The position numbers were made by a program, and so were the translations under genes. The notes under the pieces are model-generated. The model worked only from the letters and a program-made list of their open reading frames with translations. It was not told where the DNA came from and did no database searches. From Castanea sativa (taxonomy: Eukaryota > Streptophyta > Magnoliopsida > Fagales > Fagaceae), in assembly GCF_040712315.1 (NCBI RefSeq), contig NC_134015.1, forward strand, positions 7,405,945-7,469,944: 64,000 bases of DNA, in the 5' to 3' direction. Positions 46,815 through 58,611 of this stretch are shown one piece after another (position 1 is the first letter of the stretch; every line of letters starts with the position of its first letter).

Positions 46815-47215
46815 AGAGTCTTCTACAGCCTTCGATCCACCAAACCAGAAAATTTCAGGCCCAGATACCTAGCCATGCGCTGCCATACATGGCCACAAAT
46901 TCTCAGTGACCCGCGGGTTTCTCATTCAAATCTGTGCAAATCTAAGAACAATTTTACAAAACTGATGCCACCATTAGAGCTATCGGCCTTTGATCTACAA
47001 AACCTGAAATTTTTAGGTCCAAAAAAGCAACCACGCGCCGCCACAAGCTCGCAATGACCACCGGTTTAGTCCCTCAAAACTGTGCAAATCTGTGCACAAT
47101 TTCACAAAACTGACCATACAGGGGTCTTCTACGGCCTTATAACTACGAAACTTGAAAATTTCAGGCCCAAAATCACAGTCACGCGCTGCCACGCGCCGCT
47201 AGAATCTCCGACGAA
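46815..47215. repeat. Roughly 155-bp repeat, about 2.5 copies
   Basis: Landmarks gccttcgatc/gcctttgatc/gccttataac, aaatttcaggccc, acgcgctgcc and ctgtgcaaatctg recur at about 46825, 46985 and 47132. A CACGCGC-rich tail follows (47180-47310). Confidence 0.75.
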
Positions 47216-47412
47216 CATTTCCTCAACTGACACGCGCTTCCACGCGCCACCCTCACATTCCACGCGCCTACACGTGCCGGCTCATCTCCTCACGTGCTTC
47301 ACATGCGTCACATGCGCCAAGTGCAGCGTATGACGTCACTGATGACATCATCATACACGAACCGGTTTGACTAGGACCGAACTGGAAAACCGACCCAGAT
47401 CCGGACCGCCTG

Positions 47413-47447
<35 letters not shown>
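47413..47447. repeat. Poly(A) run of about 35 bases
   Basis: Uninterrupted A tract inside the Gypsy 3' region. It might be the tail of a retroposed sequence, but no body is recognised upstream. Confidence 0.95.
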
Positions 47448-47449
<2 letters not shown>

Positions 47450-47539
47450 AAAAGTAAAAGTAAATACTTTGACAAGTTGGAACTTTGATTTTGACCAAAA
47501 ATTTCAAAACGGGCCTGTCCCACTCAGTTTTTCACGTAC

Positions 47540-47850
47540 TTTCCAATTTTGAGATTTGTTTATTTAACCGAGACTTGAAAATTGCACAACAGTCCAATTT
47601 CTAAAAAGTTGACTTTTGCACAAATCTTGACCAAAAGTCAAAATTTTTTAGATGGACCTATCTTGCTCAATTTTTCGCGTACTTTCCAATTTTGGGATCT
47701 GTTTGTTCAACCAAGACTTAAAAATTACACAACAGTCCAATTTCTAAAAAGTTGACTTTTGCACAAATCTTGACCAAGAGTCAAAATTTTTGAGATGGAC
47801 CTGTCTTGCTCAATTTTTCACGCACGTTCCAATTTTGGGGTCTATTTATT
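47540..47850. repeat. Roughly 145-bp repeat, about two copies and a part
   Basis: ccaattttg.g.tctgttt occurs at about 47541, 47687 and 47829; between them lie acaacagtccaatttctaaa and gttgacttttgcacaaatct, each present twice. Confidence 0.88.
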
Positions 47851-48226
47851 TATTTGAGAATCCAAAATTGCTCAAATAGTGTGATTCTACAACTATTGGC
47901 TTTGATGTAAACTTTGACCGAAAATCAAGATGTTCGAGCAAAGCTTGTCCTATTAGGTTTTCACAAAGATTTTGATTTTGAAATCTGCGTATTTGTTTTG
48001 GACTTAGAAACCACCAATCTGACCCACTTCTCCGAAGTACTAGCGGTGTCCAAAATTTAAGCTCTCAAAATCATAATTTGAGATCCATCCATTTGGTCTG
48101 GATTCCCTTAAGATTATCCTCTAGACTTGATCAAGGCTCCCCTTTCAAAGAACAGATGAACTCTCACAATTATGTCTCAAAATTGAAATTACATCGGGTC
48201 ACTACTTCAGCCTACCATTTCCGTCG

Positions 48227-49096
48227 GTGCCTACCAGTCTCCAACCTACCATTCTCATTCAGCGCCTACCATTCTCGTCCACCATTCTCACCAAAAAGTC
48301 TCGTCCTCCATTCTCAACTACCCAACTACCGTTCTTCATCTCTTCACTATCAAATAGAAGGGTCGGATTCACTAAAGTCCATCAAGAAAAAAAAAACACA
48401 CTGAATCATGAAATGGAGATTTGCTTCTTTCAAATTTTCAAATCCTCCTTCTCACGGCCATTTCTCATTGTGGCCTCATCATTCTCAACACCTAGCAACC
48501 AAAATCGCTTCATAATCAGTTTGAAATCAACCCTTTCATGGTTCAGTAGAAACCCTTCTCACAACATCATCGTTGTTTTAGGATTCAAACAAATTTTATT
48601 TCCTTACTTAATGACCACATTTGTTCATAAAGTAACTTATAACAAGGTCTGCATTGTCGTTCCATACTTCCTTGGACTTGGTTGGCCAGGAAATCTAAGT
48701 CCAGCAGAGACACCTGTTCCTAAGATCAGGGTTTCCATAGTCTCTCTCCAACTGTTTGGTCTTCCATCAGAAGCAGTGGTTCGGAACAAACAGCAACTTG
48801 GCTGGTTTCCAAAACTAGGATCACAAATTAGCTCCACCTTTCACTTTGTTGTGCTTTCCCAACAAGTTGCATTAGGTGAAGGTGGTAAAAAGTGTTGGGG
48901 TATCCTACAAATTGTCTCCCATCCAACACTTACGATGACCTCCAAGGTACCAGCTCATCAGAAATTAGACTTTGGTGTCGGCAAATGGTCGCCAAAGCCT
49001 CATTCCATGTTTCCACCAGCGTGGAGCCCAAAGGTTATCGTTGTGGGTACCTCAAAACACACTTTCTGGAATTACTCCAACTTAAGATCAGCTTGA
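48227..49096 (+). other. Unassigned 289-codon frame in the Gypsy 3' region
   Basis: Long for chance in AT-rich DNA, but no motif is recognised. The middle part (LGLGWPGNLSPAETPVPKIR) and the Ser/Phe-rich start give no family. It might be a captured and decayed host piece or simply a frame left open in a less AT-rich part of the element. It overlaps another open frame (48892-49137). Confidence 0.25.
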
Positions 49097-49413
49097 AGAA
49101 TTTCAGAAAATATACTTCTGAAATTACTTCAACTTAATGTCCGTCAGCATGGTCCAGTTACACAGGTGCATTCAACGACTTGCTGTCGGACCTTATTCAG
49201 CATGCAGGGTCAATGCCATGGTGTCATGTGTTTTACTCATTCACTTCATCAGCACACCCAGAATCCCTTTTGAAATTACTTCATCCTGTTAAAAGATCCA
49301 CCACCTTCAGCTATTTCACTAGAAGAGTCAAGTATAATAATCCATTTTTTTCAAGACTCATTCACTCACCATACTCCAAAACTGTGTGCATGAACAAGTC
49401 TTGAGGGGGCATT

Positions 49414-50536
49414 TGTAGAGAAGGAAAATTCCTGACCTATCACAAGCTAACACATCATACTACCAAGTCCACAAAATACAACCAATTACAAAGCGCCACG
49501 TACTGCTGCTAGGTTTTGCCATTACTATTCAGAAAACCAATAGAAATTTACCAAGTGTCATTGAAATAAAGGCATGAAACGCATCAGCATGCGTAAGCGA
49601 TGACACAAGCAGCCCTGCACGTGTAAGCGATGACACAAGCAATCTAGCATGTGTAAGCGATGACATAAGCAGACCAATCAGGCTGTGACATGTGTCACCA
49701 ATCAGACTCCGCCACGTGTCGCTCACCCACCTCCAAACTCCTATAAATAGAAGCCTTCCTAAGACATTTGGCCGAACGGAAAAAAGATATCTTGAGTTCA
49801 GAAATCCAGAAGCTCTGTCGGAATCAAACCCCAAAGCCTCCAAGAATTTCAAGAACTTCAACCTCGAATACAAACAACATTCGAAGCAAAATCATCCAAA
49901 CTACTCGTCCAGGTCTCAAAGGTCACTAGAATCAAGTTCAAAAGCCTCCAAAAACCTCAACAAACCACAAATTGGTGAAGCTCTATGGATTCAAGCTTCC
50001 AAAGCCCTGAAGAACTTCCACTACAAACCTTCAAATACGAAGAACAATCGAAGAGGAATCATCCAAATCATATTCCTAAATCTCAAAGTTCACTGGAATC
50101 AAGCTCAAAAGCCTCCAAGAACCTCAACACACCATAAATCAACAAAGCTCTATGGAGTCAAGCATTTAAAGCATCTAAGAACTTCCACCACAAACCTTCA
50201 AAGACGCAGAACGCCAAAAACATGAAGAGCGTATCAAGAATGCGAAGAACACAAAGAACAAAGAATTTCTAACAAGCTCATAGCCAGAGATTCATTGTAA
50301 TTCCGTTTCAAGGATCTTCGATCCATTTTTTAGCTAAATTGAAGTACATTCGGTGTTCGAATCAAAATCACATTACCACAATTCCAATTAACAAATCTTT
50401 CAAGGAAATCGAATCAGAGGATCACTTTTTTGTAATTACAGAGAATTGTACCTCATATTTATCAATACAAATTCGCATTTGTGAAACTATTTTACTTTTT
50501 TGATTTATTTCGAACTAAGAAATTTAGTCGTCTACA
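49414..50536 (+). repeat. Gypsy 3' LTR
   Basis: 1123 bp, colinear with the 5' LTR without net length change. The three 30-bp repeats, TATA box and LTR frame (49692-50225, shortened to 177 codons) are all kept. Confidence 0.96.
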
Positions 50537-50541
50537 AGCTC

Positions 50542-51445
<904 letters not shown>

Positions 51446-51815
51446 AAAGGGAGAAATTACAATTTACCACCTAAAATTATACCTCAGATTACGCTTTGCA
51501 CCCTAAACTTTTCAAATGCATATTTTGTACCATAAACTATAATTTTTGTTACACTTTGCATCCGGACATCAAAATTTGCTGTTAACTTGATGGAAATCCA
51601 AAGTTTAGGGTGTAAAGTGTAATAGAGAAGATGAGCAATTGAGTCTTTTCACGTGATGCTATACTTCTCCATTCAAGTTAACACCAAACTTGACTTCAGA
51701 CTGCAAAGTTTAACAAATGTCATAGTTTAAGGTGGAAAATATGTATTTGAAAATTTAAAGGTGCAAAATATAATCAAATATATCGTTTATGGTGGTATGA
51801 TGTAACTTTCCTAAA
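51446..51815. mobile_element. Foldback MITE 1, about 370 bp
   Basis: The left end agggagaaattacaatttac and the right end read inward (taggaaagttacatcatacc) are inverted repeats. Inverted similarity continues inside: ctaaactttt/aagtttagg, atgcatattttg/aaatatgtatttg. The whole could fold into one long hairpin. No target duplication is clear. Confidence 0.7.
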
Positions 51816-52062
51816 AACATAAAATGAATTACGTCATTTCGTGTAATACATGAAAACCAAAAATTGACCGTTTAAAATTTTAATTATAATACATGAATTA
51901 ATACAATACCTTGGTATACGTCCTTTTGTATTAGACACGAAGGGTAAAAAATAAAATAAACCGTCAATTAATAGGTTGTATGAGTATAACCCATAGGTAT
52001 AGTTAATGAGTAGTTACATACAATAAAAAATGTTAATGGGAACTCTTAACTCTTCAATTTCT

Positions 52063-52396
52063 TGGAAAAATTGTACTTTACCCTCCTAAATTGTATCTCC
52101 TTTTATACTTACCCCCCCTAAATTATACGAATGCACACTTACCTCCCTTAAACTATAACATATTTTTCACTTACTCCCTAAACTATGAAAACACACACTT
52201 CTAAACTATACTCACTTTTACACTTGATCCCCCTCAACTATATCACATTTTATAGTTACCCCCCTAAACTACGAGAATATACACTTACTTCTCTAAACAA
52301 TTATCCATTGGTTGAAGTGCAAAGTGTTATACGGGTAATAGTTTAGGAGGATAAGTGTGCATTTCCATAATTTAAGGGGAAAGTGTAATTTTCCCA
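52063..52396. mobile_element. Foldback MITE 2, 334 bp
   Basis: Left end TGGAAAAATTGTACTTTACC; right end read inward TGGGAAAATTACACTTTCCC. AATTTCT flanks both sides (52056-52062 and 52397-52403), extendable by one base, so the target duplication is 7-8 bases or more. Internal cctaaact.ta.a motifs repeat in both directions. No coding sequence. Confidence 0.8.
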
Positions 52397-52403
52397 AATT
52401 TCT

Positions 52404-52661
52404 TATATTGATGTAACTCATAACTACTCATTGCGAAATGATAATTGCACTACATTGTGTCAACATTTCATCTTTTTTTTGTTTTCAAGTTATTTAATGT
52501 TTTCTCCTTATTCTATCAATCTTCTTTCCTTTTTGAAGTTATTTTCATATTTTATTTGACAAAGAAAATAAATAGAAACTATTATTCTTAACGTTGTTGT
52601 TGATGATGTTATTCATATATAGATAGAAAGTCACCAAGAAATTAAAAAAATCTTGAAGCTA

Positions 52662-52706
<45 letters not shown>

Positions 52707-53650
52707 AAGTGTGGGATTCCACTTCTCTTGATGCTAATGAAGTTTTATTGTTGGTTGATGTTTGTTAGTGCCCATTTTCACGACACATTTCTTATAAGCC
52801 CAACTTCCTCATGGGATCAATTTATGTATTATATCAAATTTTATTTAAGTATGGCTAAAACTCATGTGACATAATGGGGAAATTGAGGAAGTTTGGTTTC
52901 AAGAGTATGAGTCAATTTCTTTCGAACCTTTTACATGAGCCTAGCCTATGCATACTACTAAGTGGGCAAAGGACACTAGTAGCACCTCAAGCTCATGGAG
53001 GAGGTCTTGTACCCAAAATTCCCAAAGTTTTTTTCCCTACACATATTTGAGTTTAAAACATAGTTGGCTATCATTGGCTAACTCCAGCTGCTAGACCCTT
53101 ACACTCACCAATACATAGCATATATCAAATAACTTACTATACTCAAACAGAACCTCCTTGAAAGAAATCCAATGTTTTTACAAACTGAGAATACTAAGCC
53201 TACAAAAAGGTGAGAGTGAGAGTTAAAAATATATATTGGATTTCAATCATACTTTTGTTTCTAAGAAAAATATTTAAAAAACTAAAAAATGACATACTTC
53301 GTTGATCCTCTTGCTAGTGACAACACTTAGGTCCACTTGCCTCCTCTTTGTGCTTGATAAAAGAGTGTGAGAGTTAAAAATCATTTATACTTTAATTATT
53401 TTTGGGTTTCTAAAAATCAAAATAGGAAAACTGAAAAAATATATTTCTTGGATCCTCTTGTCAGTGACAAGAAACCTCTCTCTAACAAGAACAAGCCATG
53501 GCTAACCTAATAATTGATAGGGTTTTTTTTTTTTCCCCTTCAAGAATGGGTCCCGATTGAAAATAACATAAATCTATTGATTTTAAACACAAATCTACCG
53601 ATCAGAACTTTACCAATAAAGATTCAACAGCAAACACATGGAAACATTAA
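52404..53650. other. Intergenic DNA with (GA)n at 52664-52702
   Basis: The only long frame (52653-52874) begins inside the (GA)n tract and has no known motif. Two similar pieces near 53200-53300 and 53370-53470 (gagagttaaaaat, cttg.tggatcctcttg, agtgacaa) suggest a local duplication of about 165 bp. Confidence 0.6.
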
Positions 53651-53657
53651 AGCCAAA

Positions 53658-53760
53658 AAAATAATACACTTTGAATATTAATGTAATCTATCTTATAACA
53701 CCATGCAAGCCACTTGCTTGCTCCAACTTAACAATCCACCACAAAATCAATTATGAACTT
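53658..53760 (-). repeat. Lone inverted copy of the CACTA intron repeat unit
   Basis: Read on the minus strand it has ttttgtggtggattgtt, gttggagcaagcaagtggct and tgcatggtgttataag, then ttacattaatatt. This matches the last unit of the CACTA array (10870-10965) closely, at roughly 85 percent by eye. No CACTA ends or subterminal motifs are seen beside it. Confidence 0.85.
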
Positions 53761-53959
53761 CTCAATATGATTATTTTTCTAAAAATTCTCATTAAGAAGC
53801 CACTTACCTCATAAGTCCAATCTGAATTTACCTCAACCGGACATCATATAAGCAATCCAAATCAAGTTTCTAGATCCATCACCAAGTATCTCGAAACCTA
53901 GAACCACTATGATCAAGCCAATTAAGAACAAGGCCTATCACGAAGTTCATTACCACAAG

Positions 53960-54587
53960 CAAGGACGGAGGCATTCCCCCACCCTCCCCCCCCCCCCCCC
54001 CAATTTTTCATTAAAATACACACACACACACACACACACAAATTCTAGAAATTTTGTTCAATAAAATTACATTTTGCCCCCCTTAACAATATCATTGATT
54101 CTTTTTAGAGTAATGTTACAGGCACAAACTTATCTACAACATTTTTACAAATCATTGAGGTACAAAGTCTTATTGGTTTGCATTTGGGCCCACCACTTAC
54201 ATTGCTTTTTTACTTGCCAATAATCACTCACCATATTAGCAATTTGTAAAAGAATTTGTAGCTCTAGCATTTCCTCATTTAAAGGCCATTAAAAAATATA
54301 TAGATCTAAAATCTAAAACAAAATATACAAGCCCAAAAAAATTACTGTAATAAAAAAAAAATTGCCAATAGTAAAGTTAAAAATAATTAAGCATCATTAA
54401 CTAATTTTACTAAAAACAAACAACCAGCCCTTTAAAAAGTTTTAAACAAAATAATTGTGTCTTTACATAGTAAAAAATGCACGCATCAAAAACTCAAAAA
54501 AAAAAAAAAAAACCCTCAGCAGCTAAGAAGCAGCAAAACCAATGGTTAGAGTCGTCTCGCCAACTTCAAGTCCTAGTTCTATCCCTG
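53960..54587. mobile_element. Small hAT-like element, 628 bp, with a nested MITE
   Basis: The ends are CAAGGACGGAG on the left and, read inward from the right, CAGGGATAGAA. The flanks are ACCACAAG (53952-53959) and ATCACAAG (54588-54595), an 8-bp duplication with one change, as expected for hAT elements. Inside are a poly(C) run, (CA)n at 54018-54040, a nested MITE (54108-54275) and an A-rich tail, no coding sequence. A diverged relative lies at 31763-32315. Confidence 0.8.
54108..54275. mobile_element. MITE nested in the hAT-like element (copy 2)
   Basis: Starts gagtaatgttacaggcacaa, ends ttgtagctctagcatttcct; inverted ends. Same position and orientation inside the host element as in copy 1 at 31885. 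Confidence 0.75.
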
Positions 54588-54813
54588 ATCACAAGAGTCT
54601 CATAAAATCGAAAGGTACCCTAAAAATCAAAACAAAGGGCTTAAAGCCTAACTTGGCCGTCCTAAGACAAGTATCCCTTCCCAATTAGGAATCAAAAAAG
54701 CACACAAGAAATCTATGAAACCAAAGCGTTTTAATTCCCTACCGCACACAATGTACATTCAATAGATAATATAACACACATCACTTTAAAGAAAAATGAG
54801 GTAACTAACCTTA

Positions 54814-55362
54814 TGAATTTCATATATTTCACCCTCTTTCTCATCTACACTTCCCAGGATAAGAAGGTGATATAAATGTCTCTTTGCTATCATGTCAACT
54901 ACCTTTATAGTTCCTCAATATTAAGAAGCTCACTTTTGAAAAAATTAATATGTTAAATATTAAACCATATCAATACATTAACTCTTTTTTTAATGTTAAT
55001 GAATTAATTAGTTAATGAAAGGTCTATTCTAGAACCTAGCTCATTATTGATACATCAGATATATTAATTGTATAATTTTTTATCCCTGGCTATCTTCCAC
55101 CTTTTTTTTAATTATAAAATATCTTTCAATTGAAGTTGACCTATTTAGGCTTTGTGTGTGTCATGAAATACTGTTTTCTTTTTTAAAACTTTAATAGACT
55201 ATTTTTTTGATTTAGAAAAAGAAATACAAAAACAAAGAAATTATGTCTAATATGACTTGTGTTGAAGGCCGATTTTTGTCATTAGTCAGGCCTAGTTGTG
55301 AGACTTGGGTTCTTCAAAGCCATAGTAGAGTTATGGCCCGGTGAGCTGGATTTGGTTCCACC
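54814..55362 (+). repeat. Segmental duplication, copy 2 (partner at 5748-6298)
   Basis: Same orientation as copy 1. The match begins inside the SWEET exon and ends after gagttatggcccggtgagct..atttggttcca. No target duplications or inverted ends were seen at the edges, so it does not look like a transposon by itself. Confidence 0.9.
54815..54875 (+). pseudogene. SWEET exon relic C, end piece only
   Basis: Reads NFIYFTLFLIY and QDKKVI then TAA at 54873-54875, matching the last part of relic B in sequence and in the position of the stop. The upstream part of the exon is absent. It lies at the left edge of the duplicated block 54814-55362, so it is a passenger of that duplication. Confidence 0.75.
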
Positions 55363-55365
55363 GAG

Positions 55366-56420
55366 GTTTTCTGAAGGTTTCTGGTCTACCTTCGGAAGTT
55401 TCTGATACTAAAATGTTGAACCCAGATAGGATGGTAAAGATAGTTTTGATGTTTAGCAATATGGGGTTCCAACAAGAAAGGGATAAGAATTTGTCAGAGA
55501 TTGTTATTTGGTGCTAGAGAATTACTAACAAGAAAGACAAAAGGTGTAGCCATGGTTCATGGAGTCTTTTGGATGGTTCAACGACTACATTGTTGGAGGT
55601 ATTTATGGTTTCATCTCTAAAGGATTTAATGATATCAGTTTCAAATCCAGAAGAGTTGATGGAGATCGGAATTTTTGGAGAAAATTACTATGATTTAATT
55701 GTATTTGATTGATGACTGTAAAGATTCATTGCTATCAGCAACATGCTTGTTGTGATACTAGTGCACGTATTTTTAATCAAGAAAAATTGGTGTTTAAATA
55801 TGATTCAAGTTTTGTTATTTTGCATTGATTGTCTTTGAATTAGGTATTTGGGTTATTTGTTTTGATTAAGGTTGAACGATGAAGAAAAACGAAAAGAATG
55901 GCACAATCAAAGACATCTATTGTTTACAACCCCACTTAGAGAAGAAGTAGAGAATGAGTTATTCGGTATTAGTTTCTTTTGAATTGTATGTACTCAGTTG
56001 ATTTTTCTTTTGATTGATGTTATTATTTAGATTTGTGTATGTGATTCAAATTTGAAAATTTTTTTAACTGAAATTTCAGACGCAATAGGTTTGAATAGAT
56101 TGGTTATATTGATTACAGTTTAAATTTCATTTTTTTTTTTTTTTTTTTTTGTGAATTTGGGGACACCTAGATTTTTATTTTTACTTTTTATGGATGACTA
56201 AGTTTGTGATTTTTTTAGGGACTTTCATGGGTTTTGCATGTTGGATTATATTCTCAAAATTTTAATTGAGTATCTGTTTGGGTGTTAAGGGGGGAAAAAT
56301 AGAGAAACAAAAGTAAATAGAAGTACAATTACTTGTGAAGGTTTATTTTTAAGACATTGGTGAATTTTGAGTTTTTCTTTGTTAATTTGCCAATTCTTGA
56401 TTACTTTATAGGTTTTTGTT
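55366..56420. other. Intergenic DNA, nothing recognised; poly(T) at 56128-56150
   Basis: No gene or paired repeat is seen. The stretch 55370-55650 is less AT-rich than its surroundings but has stops in all frames. Confidence 0.3.
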
Positions 56421-56429
56421 GTGAAATTT

Positions 56430-58590
56430 TAAAATACTCGCAAGTGTACGAACCGTACCAAAGTATAGTTTGACAAGAACGACGTTGAACCCACAGGGAC
56501 TTGAATGAACATAGGAAAATTAATCAAATCTTAACCAAATTAATCCTAATCTAGTTAAATAAAAATTGGTTGTTTTGAAATTAAATAAACTAAGCAAAAG
56601 ATATAAAGCAATAAAAAGATGTAAACAATCAAAGGAAAAGAATTAAGGTTTTGGAATCCGCCTTGTAAGTCATATCAGCATATATTTATGATCATTAATT
56701 TTTCTCAACTACTACATGGTAATTTAGAAATCAATCTTGCTATCATGGAAAATATTCTCATTAAAATCCTTATTTTAAAAATTCAAAAGCATGTTCTTCT
56801 TCGCTTCTTAAGTATAAAATCAAATCATCAATTGTATCTATAGCCAAACAAATCACAAGATATATCAAATTCTAAAAATCAAATCATAAATTGTATCCAT
56901 TGACAGATAAATCATAAGCGATATCCAATTTTATAATCAAGAATTAATAAACCAAGCATTCAATTAATTAAGACAAATCCTAATCATGAGAAAAACATGA
57001 TTGAACTCATATCTAGAATCTCATCTTAGTCAATTGATATGAAGCAAGAATAATTTAAATCGTTAAAGAACAACTATTGTAGGAAAAATCAAATCACATA
57101 AATATTACTAATAATCTTTAATAAGGTTTCATCCTCAACCCTAATTATAAATTTAGCTACTCATAGTAATTAAAATAAAACACAAGAATAAAATACTAAA
57201 CATTAAACTAGACAAATAAAATAAAACTAACTGTCATGGAAGAAAACCAAAGAAGTAGCCGCACTCTCTATGTTCAGCCCCTAGCCCTAGCATTGGCCTC
57301 CCTTGAATTTTGCCCTAAAGAGCCTTTAAATAGGTCAAAGAATCCTATTACAAGTTGAATTCCCGTTTGGGGAAAATTCCAGATTTTTAGGCTTCACTTA
57401 ACCGACAATTTTGGCTCATTTAACGTCAGAATTTGGACTTTTAGTAAACTACAAAGTTCTATACCTTTAAGTTATCTTTCCAGCCCAACTTGAATCATCT
57501 CGATTGGACATCTGAGCCGAAAGTTATGCCAAAAATACTAACTGATGTGCAGGCTGGAATCCTAATCCGAATTGAACTTGGATTTGATGCAAATTTCCTT
57601 TGATTCCCTGCTCCAATTGGACTTAAATTTAATTGGGTTGGTCTTCTTTAACTTCATCATGGCCCTTGTAAAAGTAAAGTCCATTAGCTCTCTTCTTTGC
57701 ACAAATCCACTTATTTAATTCCATTCTTCTACAAAAGATAAATTCACGCAATAAGATTCACTTAAGCACAAAATTGATTATTCACTATTATTTCAAAATC
57801 AAATATAAAATGCATGAATTACCTCAAAATAAGTATGATAATGCTTTCTAACAATGATATAAATATGCAAAATTAAGCTATTATCAATGCACATCAAATA
57901 CCTCCAAACCTACATTTTTCTAGTCCTCGAGCAAAACAAATAAAGAGTAAAACAAAACAAAGAAAAAGAAAATCATAACTAATCCACTTTCGCTAGAAAT
58001 TTCAATTGCATTTAGCATATGCAACAAGCCTTTAAACCCCTAGCTTATACTAGTGGACGAGTTGTAGTCTCATGAGGATTTGCAGGGAATATACCCACAA
58101 AATTCTGAGAACGAATACTAACATAAACAAAACAAAGAAAATCAAACAAAATTTTTTTTTTCTTTTTCAATTGCCTTTTGCAAAGAGGATTAGTTCAAGT
58201 TCAGAAACACTACAAATGTTAAAGAAATTTCTCATGCTATCAAAACTCAATGTGAGTGAAAAGTGATAGCCAACCCAAACATACTCTTAGTTTTAGAATA
58301 AACTTGACTCGAATCTCTATTTGAAAGTATGCTTCAACTCAAATCTTTCCGGTGTTATCACTCAACAAATGAAATCACTCTGAAATGGGGTGTAACACTC
58401 TCAACAACATATGTGAGCGGAATAATGTAAGCAAAATCAAATACCTCACATATAAATCACATGAAAAACGCTTAATCAAGAAAGAATAAGTAGTCTCATG
58501 AAAGGATGCCAAAAATATTTATACCGCACCTCTTTCTTCTCAGTCATATCAATATCTGAACTACACAAACTTCAAAATCAAATAAGGACT
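56430..58590. repeat. Probable TE-derived sequence, family unknown
   Basis: The part with actcgcaagtgtacgaaccg followed by acgttgaacccacagggact, and the later part tacatttttctagtcctcga, resemble from memory a widespread plant dispersed repeat. No coding domain or terminal repeats are seen, so the limits and class stay open. A small frame at 58072-58266 has no motif. Confidence 0.4.
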
Positions 58591-58611
58591 TTATTAGGAT
58601 GTAATGTAGGG

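Larger units (their letters stand above)
43302..49413 (+). other. Long 3' non-coding region of the Gypsy element
   Basis: 6.1 kb between the integrase and the 3' LTR. It is a patchwork of tandem repeats (43661-44250, 44640-44770, 44800-45690, 46815-47215, 47540-47850), a SINE-like insert, a MITE and poly(A) runs, each listed separately. Tat elements often have such repeat-rich 3' regions. Confidence 0.8.
34757..50536 (+). mobile_element. Complete Ty3/Gypsy retrotransposon, Tat type, 15,780 bp, inactive
   Basis: Two 1123-bp LTRs start TGTAGAGA and end TACA. A perfect 5-bp target duplication, AGCTC, flanks it (34752-34756 and 50537-50541). A polypurine tract (ttgagggggcat) precedes the 3' LTR. 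Domain order is gag, protease, reverse transcriptase, RNase H, a second RNase H, integrase. The second RNase H and the long non-coding 3' region (6.1 kb) are marks of the Tat lineage. Several stops and a frameshift inactivate the polyprotein. By hand count the LTRs differ at about 60 of 1123 sites (5-6 percent). Confidence 0.97.
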
